Shown in pieces: positions 33,948 to 40,993 of a stretch of 64,000 nucleotides of DNA. A model generated the notes under the pieces. That model made no database searches. It saw only the letters and a program-made list of their open reading frames with translations, and was not told the origin of the DNA. Location: the NCBI GenBank assembly GCA_965242895.1, contig OZ251507.1, forward strand, positions 124,001 to 188,000. The letters run 5' to 3'. A program made the position numbers and the translations under genes. Source of the DNA: CATQHL01 sp965242895 (GTDB lineage Bacteria > Actinomycetota > Acidimicrobiia > Acidimicrobiales > CATQHL01). Positions within the stretch are counted from its first letter, which is position 1. Every line of letters begins with the position of its first letter.

Positions 33948-35203
33948 CTCCAGGGCAGACTGCCGAGGTAAGCCGAGGAGGTCAGATGGAGTCAGCAGGT
34001 CGGACGGGGTCAGCAAGCCGCCTGGAAGCGGTCCGCCCCACGGAGTCAGCAAGCCGTCCGGGGTCACCGGAATCCTCCGCACCTCAACCCGAGAGCAGCC
34101 GCACACGCCCAAATCCGATCCAAAGACTCCTGAACGGCGCAATCCGGCGCTCGCTCATCACTCTGCCCCCTGAACCCGCCCACAGAGTTGGGCTGCGCCT
34201 GCTCCGCCGTCTCGACCATCCCCCCCTAGCGAAGTTGGCCGGCCGCCTGTCTCCACACGTAGCCTGGCCGACGTCCGTCGGTCGAGTCCAGTTGGAAAGC
34301 CCGCTCATCCTGGCCGCCGCACTCGTCAAAGGCAACGGCTACTCCACCGACGCTGAGGCCATGGACGCAGTCGGGAGAGGTCAGAACATCCTCGCCGGCT
34401 GGCGGTCGCTGCCTGCATTGCTGGGGGCAGTGGAGATGGGTTCGTTCACGCCGTCGGCGAGACTCGGCAACTCCGGGCAGGTTCTGTGGCGCGACACCCC
34501 CGGTCGGTCTCTCTACAACCGCGTGGGGCTTCGCAACCCAGGCGCTAAGGCCGCCGCCCGTTTCCTGGGGCAGCGCGCCGACGAACTCCCCGCTGTCTAC
34601 GGGATCAGCATCGCCGCCGACCCCGCCGACCGACTCATGTCCGAGCGCCTGCAGAAACTTTCTGACGCAGCCGGCGAGTTCGTCGAGGCGGGTCTGCGCC
34701 CTGCTTGGATAACCCTCAACCTGAGTTGCCCCAACACCGAGGACTCCCTGCCCAGCCTCGAGACGCCAGAGGCGGCGGGGCAGGCGTGCGAGGTCGTGCG
34801 TGCGGCGCTGCCCTCGGAAGTGCCTCTGTGGGCGAAACTCAGTCCGCAACTCGCCGAGGACTCCTACGCCGAACTCGCAGCCGCCCTCTCGAGTGCGGGC
34901 GTCGAGGCGGTGGTGGCGGTGAACACCATCAGACGCAGGGTGCCGGGAGCGGGCGTGGAGGCCGGCTTAGGCGGGCGCGCCCTGCGAGAAGAGGCGCTGC
35001 AGGCAGTGAAGGTCTTGAGCGCTGCGTGCGAGGGGTCGTCGATGCAGGTCGTCGGCTGCGGCGGCGTGAGCGAGGGCGCCGACCTCTGCTCCTTCCTAGA
35101 AGCCGGTGCGAGCGCCGTGCAGTATTGGAGCGCCCTAGTGTTCCGAGGGCCGCTGGCTCCCGTCCTCATTGCGAGTGAGGCGCAGCAGGCTCTGGGACGA
35201 TGA
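33944..35203 (+). CDS. pyrD: Dihydroorotate dehydrogenase
   Basis: About 419 residues. The N-terminal 55 residues are Ser/Pro/Arg-rich, repetitive and probably disordered. The flavin barrel has the segment WITLNLSCPNTEDSLPSLE, where the Cys at the Ser/Cys position suits a class 1-type catalytic base, although the long N-terminus is more like class 2. PLWAKLSPQLAEDSYAEL supplies the Lys. The FMN phosphate region near the C-terminus includes IQVVGCGGVSEG-like VVGCGGVSEGADLCSFLEAG. ATG 33944 overlaps the pyrC stop. The electron acceptor class is not settled by the sequence. Confidence 0.88.
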   Translation: MTPGQTAEVSRGGQMESAGRTGSASRLEAVRPTESASRPGSPESSAPQPESSRTRPNPIQRLLNGAIRRSLITLPPEPAHRVGLRLLRRLDHPPLAKLAGRLSPHVAWPTSVGRVQLESPLILAAALVKGNGYSTDAEAMDAVGRGQNILAGWRSLPALLGAVEMGSFTPSARLGNSGQVLWRDTPGRSLYNRVGLRNPGAKAAARFLGQRADELPAVYGISIAADPADRLMSERLQKLSDAAGEFVEAGLRPAWITLNLSCPNTEDSLPSLETPEAAGQACEVVRAALPSEVPLWAKLSPQLAEDSYAELAAALSSAGVEAVVAVNTIRRRVPGAGVEAGLGGRALREEALQAVKVLSAACEGSSMQVVGCGGVSEGADLCSFLEAGASAVQYWSALVFRGPLAPVLIASEAQQALGR

Positions 35204-35280
35204 GCGGGGGGCCTGGGACGATGAGCGGGGGGCCTGGGACGATGAGCGGGGGGGATGAGCGGGGGCGGCGATGAGCGGGG
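35189..35280 (+). repeat. Repeated GATGAGCGGGGGG units between pyrD and pyrE
   Basis: ATGAGCGGGG occurs at 35200, 35221, 35242, 35255 and 35271; the first three lie in 21-nt units. Only the last is in frame with pyrE. Each carries ATG and a G-rich tract, so ribosomes meet decoy starts ahead of pyrE. Confidence 0.85.
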
Positions 35281-35948
35281 GGGAGCAAGCGGAGCGCAGC
35301 GACGACCTGGTGGCGAGCGCCCTGGTGCGCTCCGAGGTGCTTTTCTTCGTGCCGGACGCCCCAGTGCGCTTCGCCTCGGGCATCCTCTCCCCTATCTATA
35401 TGGACGTGCGGCAGCTGCTGGCGCACCCTGCCCAATGGAACGTCGTAGTAAGGGCGCTGGTCAAGGAGGTCGGCCAGGCGGTCACCGATGCGGAAGTCGT
35501 GGCGGGAGTAGCGGTCGGCGGCATCCCCCACAGCAGCGCCGTAGCGGTTTCAGCCGGACTGCCGTCGTGCTTCGTGCGGGCGCAAGCAAAGTCGCACGGA
35601 CGGACGAAGGCCGTCGAGGGCGCCGAGGTGGACGGGCGCAAGGTGGTGTTGCTGGAGGACGTGATCACCACCGGAGGGTCAAGCCTGGAAGCCGTCAAGA
35701 CGCTGCGGAGGGCTGGGGGCGAGGTGGCTGCCTGCATTGCGATAACCGGATACGGCTTCCCCGAGGCGTCGCAGCGCTTCGAGAAGGCGGGCGTGCCGCT
35801 GCGGTTGCTGACGACGTTCGATCGGGTACTGGAAGCCGCCGAGCGCGCAGGCTCAGGAGAGGCGGCAGCCGTAGCGTCCGCCGTGAAGGAAGCCCGCCTC
35901 TGGCACGCCGATCCCCGCAACTGGGCTCCGCCGCTGCAGGAGCCCTGA
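35271..35948 (+). CDS. pyrE: Orotate phosphoribosyltransferase
   Basis: A 225-residue enzyme adding PRPP-derived ribose phosphate to orotate. It is seen from the PRPP-binding motif VVLLEDVITTGGSSLEAVKT (residues about 124-143), the upstream VAGVAVGGIPHSSAVA loop, and RAQAKSHGRTKAVEG as the flexible catalytic loop with the expected Lys/His. The start is ATG 35271, the only one of five local ATG-AGC-GGG copies in this frame. It is 4 nt before pyrF. Confidence 0.95.
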   Translation: MSGGEQAERSDDLVASALVRSEVLFFVPDAPVRFASGILSPIYMDVRQLLAHPAQWNVVVRALVKEVGQAVTDAEVVAGVAVGGIPHSSAVAVSAGLPSCFVRAQAKSHGRTKAVEGAEVDGRKVVLLEDVITTGGSSLEAVKTLRRAGGEVAACIAITGYGFPEASQRFEKAGVPLRLLTTFDRVLEAAERAGSGEAAAVASAVKEARLWHADPRNWAPPLQEP

Positions 35949-35952
35949 CCCA

Positions 35953-36885
35953 ATGACGACCTTCGTCGAACGTCTGGAAGCCCGAATGTGCAAGGTCGAC
36001 AGCCTTGCGTGCGTGGGTCTAGACCCCGTCCTCGAGAATATGCCGGCGGAGTTTGCGGAGCGCAAGAACCCTCTAGCAGCCTGGAGCGTCCGTGTAATCG
36101 AACAGACCCACCCTTTCGTGTGCGCCTTCAAGCTCAACTTGGCGTTCTACGAAGCGGAGGGGCGGGCGGGCTTGGCGGCGCTGGAGCAGACCATGGAGCA
36201 TCTGCGTTCGCAGCACGGAGACATCCCCGTGATCGGCGACGCCAAGCGCGGCGACATCGGATCGAGCAGCGAGGCGTACGCCCGCAGCCTTTTCGACCGC
36301 CTGTGTTTCGACGCCGTGACGCTCAACCCCTACCTAGGCCGTGACACCCTAGAGCCATTCCTGCGACGAGCAGACCGGGGCTGCATAATCGTGTGCCGCA
36401 CCTCCAACCAAGGAGCGGACGACTTCCAGAACCTAAAGACAGAACCACCGAAAGCGCCGGCGGCGGGCAACTCGCAGACACTAAGGACAGGACTGCCGGA
36501 AGCCCCAGAGACGGGCGACCCGCAGAACCCGAAGACGGGATTGCCGGAAGCGCAGGGGGCGGGCGGGGCCACTCCCCTATGGCATCACGTGCTGCGGGCG
36601 GTGGCGGAGCAGTGGAACTCGAGAGGCAATTGCCTGGCCGTAATAGGCGCAACCCGTCCAGACGACCTGCTAACTGCCCGCTCCCTAGCCGGAGACGCCA
36701 TGACGTTCCTGGTCCCAGGCATAGGCGCACAGGGCGGCGACCCGACCAAAGCGGTGGCCGGCGGCGTCAACTCGCAAAGTCGGGGCGTCATCCTCTCCAG
36801 CTCCCGCTCCATAACGTCAGCACCCGACCCCGCAGCCGCAGCCGCCGACCTGCGGGAGCGCATCAACAAGGCACGCCAGAGCTAG
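35953..36885 (+). CDS. pyrF: Orotidine 5'-phosphate decarboxylase (PyrF type 2) with repeat insertion
   Basis: A 310-residue enzyme, the last step to UMP. Barrel landmarks are VGLDPVLENMP, CAFKLNLAFYE, PVIGDAKRGDIGSSSEAYAR (the catalytic Lys-Asp-Lys-Asp network of the type 2 family), VTLNPYLGRDTLEPFL, GCIIVCRTSN, and the phosphate loop MTFLVPGIGAQGGD. Between the GCIIVCRTSN strand and PLWHHVLRAV about 46 residues of three repeats (KTGLPEA-like units) are inserted, an unusual expansion of a surface loop. It ends the pyr operon. Confidence 0.93.
   Translation: MTTFVERLEARMCKVDSLACVGLDPVLENMPAEFAERKNPLAAWSVRVIEQTHPFVCAFKLNLAFYEAEGRAGLAALEQTMEHLRSQHGDIPVIGDAKRGDIGSSSEAYARSLFDRLCFDAVTLNPYLGRDTLEPFLRRADRGCIIVCRTSNQGADDFQNLKTEPPKAPAAGNSQTLRTGLPEAPETGDPQNPKTGLPEAQGAGGATPLWHHVLRAVAEQWNSRGNCLAVIGATRPDDLLTARSLAGDAMTFLVPGIGAQGGDPTKAVAGGVNSQSRGVILSSSRSITSAPDPAAAAADLRERINKARQS
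36421..36564 (+). repeat. Three 48-nt in-frame repeats inside pyrF
   Basis: Three diverged copies, with recognisable units such as AAGACAGAACCACCGAAAGC, AGGACAGGACTGCCGGAAGC and AAGACGGGATTGCCGGAAGC at 48-nt spacing. They encode a Gly/Pro/Thr-rich loop insertion. The length is a multiple of three, so the frame is kept. Confidence 0.85.
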
Positions 36886-37657
36886 GCGCCGGCTGAGACA
36901 AGATAGGAGCTGCACGCCTACCGACTCGGAGCGACCAGCCCCGTCCACGCCGCTGATGCGGTGCATCCGCACAAATAATCCCGCTCGGCCAGCCTCCCGA
37001 TATTCAACGGCATACGACTAGTCGACGGGCAGCGCTGCTCCCCTCCTCGCTCAGCAGTGCTGTTGCTGCACAAATCGCCCTCATCAGGAGCCCCCCCTCC
37101 CCCGCTCGGGTGGAGCGAATCACCGCTTCGACTATGGCATAGTCGGATATGACCCCGGCGGGGGCTGTGACCCCTATCCTCCCCCATAGCTCGAGCATGA
37201 ACGCCTCACTTTCCTCTTGGGAAAGCGGCCACTCCTCGACCACTTCCGAGCGCCCGAGGAGTTCGGCGACCATTCACTCAGCCGACAAAGGCGGATGGGA
37301 GCAGTCGATGTCGTCGTCGATGTCGCAGCGACCAGCGCGGGGACTGGCTAGAGATCTGCGACCTCCTCCCCAACGGACAAGCAACGCGCAGGACGCCCAG
37401 TAACGCCGCGGATGCTGTGATGGTGACATTCCTCATATGCGCCCTCACTGTCTAGTCGCGCTCTGTGACTGCGGCGCTCAGCCGCTGACGCGGTCTCAGG
37501 CCCCGTCCTGATGACGCCCCTTCCTAGCCACAAGTAAATGATGGGAAACGCCAGCGCAGCATCCACATTTGCGGTCGAACGCAGGAGAGCGTCAACCACA
37601 CCCGCAGAAAGACGGCAGAGCGCTTAGTGAGTACACAGAACTGTTTGTTCGAAGAAG
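36886..37657. other. Gene-poor boundary between pyr operon and cas locus
   Basis: About 770 bp with no convincing intact gene. Two reverse frames (37004-37273 and 37348-37599) each carry an element like V-(E/D)-A-(V/L)-(I/L)-R-S-T, hinting at a decayed duplication. GC content and codon quality drop relative to the pyr genes. Confidence 0.45.
37004..37273 (-). CDS. Small hypothetical protein, doubtful
   Basis: An 89-residue frame with reasonable composition (EEWPLSQEESEAFMLELWGR, then SDYAIVEAVIRST). A TGA in the same frame directly precedes the ATG, and there is no clear ribosome binding site. It may be a remnant. No family is recognised. Confidence 0.3.
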   Translation of the reverse strand: MVAELLGRSEVVEEWPLSQEESEAFMLELWGRIGVTAPAGVISDYAIVEAVIRSTRAGEGGLLMRAICAATALLSEEGSSAARRLVVCR

Positions 37658-37686
37658 TTGTTAAATCCGGGATCTCGTAGTATAGT
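37658..37686 (+). promoter_or_regulatory. Predicted sigma-70 type promoter of the cas operon
   Basis: TTGTTA (37658-37663) and TATAGT (37681-37686) are separated by exactly 17 nt. This is the best promoter-like pair in the neighbourhood and lies immediately ahead of the hairpin and the first gene of the cas locus. Confidence 0.65.
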
Positions 37687-37699
37687 ATCTCTAAAATAG

Positions 37700-37734
37700 A
37701 TAGTAATGTGCTCGCTCTGCGAGCACATTACTAT
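37700..37734 (+). promoter_or_regulatory. 16-bp perfect hairpin in the predicted 5' leader of the cas operon
   Basis: ATAGTAATGTGCTCGC (37700-37715) and its exact complement (37719-37734) flank a TCT loop. It begins 14 nt past the -10 box, so it would be transcribed near the 5' end of the mRNA. No T-run follows, making a terminator less likely than an operator or a stabilising stem. Confidence 0.8.
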
Positions 37735-37754
37735 TCCGAATGGAAGGAGTCATT

Positions 37755-38039
37755 ATGCCAAAACACAAGAACAAAGCGAAACGGAAAGTAAAAATCCAGT
37801 GTGAATTGACTCTTCGAAGTCACAATCCGCATTCTAGAACACGGACAGAGGCACTGAAGTTTCAAAATCGTACGGCATTCAAATCGGTCAGTAGTGACCG
37901 TCGGATGAGATTTCCTTTACCTCACTTCCTCAGACCTCGAAACAAATTGTCATACCCTCATGCCAAACTGATCTCCAAGCAACTTACAAGGCGACAAGTG
38001 GAGGCGACAGGCCCCGACGACTCAGCCGTGCAGGACTGA
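37755..38039 (+). CDS. Small basic protein leading the cas operon, unrecognised
   Basis: 94 residues from ATG 37755, chosen because GGAAGGAG sits about 6 nt upstream (an ATG at 37740 is also in frame). It is strongly basic: MPKHKNKAKRKVKIQCELTL at the N-terminus, one Cys, many Arg/Lys/His, no acidic cluster, no membrane segment. No family is recognised. It is the first gene after the predicted promoter, on the same strand as csb1 and 29 nt upstream of it, so it should be co-transcribed with the interference genes. It could be an RNA-binding or regulatory accessory protein, or an unrelated passenger. Confidence 0.5.
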   Translation: MPKHKNKAKRKVKIQCELTLRSHNPHSRTRTEALKFQNRTAFKSVSSDRRMRFPLPHFLRPRNKLSYPHAKLISKQLTRRQVEATGPDDSAVQD

Positions 38040-38060
38040 TCGCCAAGCAACTAACAAAGG
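37966..38060 (+). repeat. Direct repeat CTGATCNCCAAGCAACTNACAA around the csb1 leader
   Basis: Copy 1 at 37968-37988 (inside the end of the small basic gene) and copy 2 at 38037-38057 (before csb1) differ at two positions. The core AAGCAACT(T/A)ACAA is similar to AGGCAACTAT(G/A)CAA at 46582 and 46653, between cas1 and cas2. Confidence 0.7.
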
Positions 38061-38068
38061 AGGACGAA

Positions 38069-39313
38069 ATGTCTCAACTGACTTTTAAGCAACTGCACGA
38101 AGCCGTAGATGGGGGCGCCGTGGCGCTCCGGTCTCGACTGAACCTACAGCCAGCGGGAGGCGAGGGCGACAAGGTGTTCCCCTCCTCTTACGCGACCAAC
38201 GCCAGCCACAAGTACGTCGTCGAGGAACGCCAGGTCGGAGACAGCGACAAAACGACCACCACCGTTCTTCTGGACTCCGTCGCATCCCAGGCCAACAGAG
38301 CAGAGTTAGCGCTGCTAGAGGGCTGGGAACGGGGCGAACTCCAGTTCCCCGTCCCTTACGTCGACTTCACCGTCAGCGATGACATCATGGACTTCGACAA
38401 GCTGACCGTGCTCGACGCTCCCCACCGCATCGCCGACGCAATCTTTCGTGACAGCCTTCTCGACGGAACCTTGTTCCGGCTCTCGGACGTCGGCAGCGCC
38501 ATTACAGACGCTACGCCGCGCAACGCTACCGCCCTGTTCCACTACTCCCCCACCGCTCTGCTGTTCGGGATGTGGGATTCCACCGGCCCCAAAGGGGGTC
38601 TGGGCTCGAAGTTCCAACGCTCTTACGTCTCTGAGATAGTGGGCTTTGACGCCCAAATAGGTAAGAAGGTGGGCAGCCGTCTCGATCCTCTGCAGCTGGA
38701 AAAGCTCGCCACCGAAGACCGTGTCTACAACGCCTCCGACCCGATTGAAGTCTGGACACACGACCCTGAGAAGGCCGAGAAAGAGAAGGGCAAACTGGTC
38801 TTCGCTTCCAGAGGAAGCGAAAGCGGCGAAGCCGGCCAGCCATCCAAGATCAACCACGGAAACATCGCCCCGTCCATCGACGAGCAGGCCGGCGGCGTGA
38901 CCATTTCCAGGGCGCTGCAGACCACGCTGATCTCTCTCGCCTCCCTCAGGCGGCTTCGGTTTGCCGGAGCAAGCAGGGAGGCAGAAACTGCAGCCCGCAC
39001 CGCAATCGCCGCTCTTGGCGTAGCCGCAATCGCCTACCTGACCGAGATGGATTACGACCTGCGTTCCCGCTGCCTGCTAATTCCGACCGAATCCCCAAAG
39101 GTGGAACTGCTTAGACGAGACGGCTCCCCGGCTGAGGTGCTCGAAGTCACTCGCAGCGGCGCCGCTCAGATTCTGAGCGAAGCTGCCTCGCACGCTGCTT
39201 CCCTCGGGATCGGCTGGGAAACGTCCGACATCCGGCTGGAGCCTGCCCCCAAGTTGATCGAGTTGGTTCGACGCAGCAGAAAGGTCTCGGCGGCCACGCC
39301 GCCTTCGGAGTAG
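38069..39313 (+). CDS. csb1: Type I-G Cascade backbone protein Cas7 (Csb1/GSU0053 family)
   Basis: A 414-residue RAMP-type subunit that coats the crRNA spacer in the type I-G (formerly I-U) effector. Family landmarks are the segment SVASQANRAELALLEGWERG near residue 70, TVLDAPHRIADAIFRDSLLD, RNATALFHYSPTALLFGMWD, and RSYVSEIVGFD. The C-terminal region from 270 onward is alpha/beta with ALGVAAIAYL. AAGGAGGACGAA precedes ATG 38069, a strong ribosome binding site. The stop is 3 nt before csb2, so translation is coupled. The length is slightly above the family norm. Confidence 0.92.
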   Translation: MSQLTFKQLHEAVDGGAVALRSRLNLQPAGGEGDKVFPSSYATNASHKYVVEERQVGDSDKTTTTVLLDSVASQANRAELALLEGWERGELQFPVPYVDFTVSDDIMDFDKLTVLDAPHRIADAIFRDSLLDGTLFRLSDVGSAITDATPRNATALFHYSPTALLFGMWDSTGPKGGLGSKFQRSYVSEIVGFDAQIGKKVGSRLDPLQLEKLATEDRVYNASDPIEVWTHDPEKAEKEKGKLVFASRGSESGEAGQPSKINHGNIAPSIDEQAGGVTISRALQTTLISLASLRRLRFAGASREAETAARTAIAALGVAAIAYLTEMDYDLRSRCLLIPTESPKVELLRRDGSPAEVLEVTRSGAAQILSEAASHAASLGIGWETSDIRLEPAPKLIELVRRSRKVSAATPPSE

Positions 39314-39316
39314 ATC

Positions 39317-40993
39317 ATGCTCGCCATAGAAATCAACTTCCTGACCGGTCGTTACGTGGCAACCGCCCATAACGACCGACAGCAGTCGGAATGGCCGCCG
39401 CATCCCGCCCGCCTGTTCTCAGCGATGGTGGCGACATGGCACGAATCCGCCGACTTTGATCCCCAGGAAAAGGCTGCGATGGAGTGGCTGGAGGCTCAGC
39501 CTCCTCCATCGGTCGCGGCCTCGCCCGCGGTAGCACGGACGGTGGCCTCCCACTTCGTTCCGGTCAACGACACTGCCATCATCAGTCGAAGTTGGCAGGA
39601 GAAACAGTGGGCGAGCGTGTCCGAGCTGAACGCTCAAATTGAAGAAGAGCTTGAACGATCAGGCGGCGAAATCACCAAAAAGGTTGAGCGTGATAGGAAC
39701 AATCTGGCCAAGAAACTTGACGTGGCTTCTCAGGTGGAAAACCCCGGAAAAACGGCCCCTGGCACGGCCCTCGAGCTTTTCCCGGATCATCGCGGCAAGC
39801 AGGAACGCTTCTTTCCTTCCGTCACGCCGGACGAACCTCGCGCCACTTACATATGGGAGGGTTCGCCTCAGCCGGACACAAAGGAGTCCCTCGACTCCCT
39901 GCTGAAACGGGTCACTCGACTAGGGCACTCCTCTTCCCTGGTGTCGTGCCGCGTGGTTGCGGAAGCTCCATCACCAAATTGGGTACCGGTCAAGGGCTCC
40001 CCGGGGGCGGACGAGACAATAGATGTCCTGCGCACCACGAGGTCGGGGCAACTCCTCGAACTGGAGCGCCAGCACACCCGCCACGAAGGGGTCAAGCCTC
40101 GTTCGCTGCCCTTTGTGGCTGTCCGCTACAAGACCCACTCCGAATCTGCATCTGCTTCACCCGAAATTCAAACACCCAACACAGCAGCGGAATGGATCGT
40201 GTTCGAATTCGACCACAACTCTCGCGCCGTGCCTTCCACGCGTGCGGTCGAAGTGGCCGAGGCGCTGCGAGCAACCATCTTCCATTACGCAGACGATCCG
40301 ATTCCCGAAGGGTTGAGCGGCCACCATCCAGACGGAACACCTTCTGAGCACCCGCACACGGCCTTCCTTCCCCTCCCCCATGTCGGTTTCGAATACTCCG
40401 ACGGGCGGCTGCTCGGGGTGGCTTTGTCACGCCCGAGAGACCTAGACAAAGAGGCAACGCAAGCTCTATACCGCTCCATCGGGAAGTGGGAGGATGCGGC
40501 CAAGGATCAGGATAGCCCTCTCAAGCTAACCTTCGGTTCGAGGGGCGTGATCGAGCTGAAGCGGCTGACCGCCCCCTCCGCAATGGTCACGCTGCGGCAG
40601 TCTGTCTGGAGTCGCGCCTCCAGAAAATGGGCGTCCGCAACTCCGATAGCGCTCCCCAAACATCCAGGGCCGCTGGGTCGAGGAACGGCTTCTGCCCGCA
40701 CTCGAGCCTGGGAACTCGCTGAGCAGGCCGTCGTGTCCGCTTGCCGGCACGTGGGTTTACCGGAGCCCCTGTCGGTCGATTTGTCGCTCACCCCGTTCAT
40801 CCCAGGCGCTCGACCTGCCTTGAAGTTCCCGCCCTTCCGTCAGGGCAGAGACAGGAAACAGGCTCGGAAACTCATACACGCGATGTTGACGTTCGAGAAC
40901 CCTGTCGAAGGTCCCTTGCTTCTCGGCGCAGGTCGGTTTGCAGGTCTCGGTCTCATGCGCCCCATGCCCGAAAAGAGGAGTTCCGATGAATGA
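39317..40993 (+). CDS. csb2: Type I-G Cas5-Cas6 fusion (Csb2/GSU0054 family)
   Basis: A 558-residue dual-domain RAMP protein. The N-terminal Cas5-like part starts MLAIEINFLTGRYVATAHND with EWPPHPARLFSAMVATWHES, characteristic of GSU0054 proteins. The C-terminal Cas6-like part carries LSVDLSLTPFIPGARPALKF, then GPLLLGAGRFAGLGLMRPMP, the glycine-rich loop of Cas6 nucleases. It would cut pre-crRNA at each 36-nt repeat and stay bound at the ends of the crRNA. A candidate catalytic His cannot be assigned with certainty. The stop overlaps the cas3 start region by 8 nt. Confidence 0.9.
   Translation: MLAIEINFLTGRYVATAHNDRQQSEWPPHPARLFSAMVATWHESADFDPQEKAAMEWLEAQPPPSVAASPAVARTVASHFVPVNDTAIISRSWQEKQWASVSELNAQIEEELERSGGEITKKVERDRNNLAKKLDVASQVENPGKTAPGTALELFPDHRGKQERFFPSVTPDEPRATYIWEGSPQPDTKESLDSLLKRVTRLGHSSSLVSCRVVAEAPSPNWVPVKGSPGADETIDVLRTTRSGQLLELERQHTRHEGVKPRSLPFVAVRYKTHSESASASPEIQTPNTAAEWIVFEFDHNSRAVPSTRAVEVAEALRATIFHYADDPIPEGLSGHHPDGTPSEHPHTAFLPLPHVGFEYSDGRLLGVALSRPRDLDKEATQALYRSIGKWEDAAKDQDSPLKLTFGSRGVIELKRLTAPSAMVTLRQSVWSRASRKWASATPIALPKHPGPLGRGTASARTRAWELAEQAVVSACRHVGLPEPLSVDLSLTPFIPGARPALKFPPFRQGRDRKQARKLIHAMLTFENPVEGPLLLGAGRFAGLGLMRPMPEKRSSDE

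Noticed and set aside
37348..37599. 83-residue reverse frame between pyrF and the cas locus
   Set aside because: Poor codon character and no ribosome binding site; kept only as a possible decayed relative of the frame at 37004-37273.
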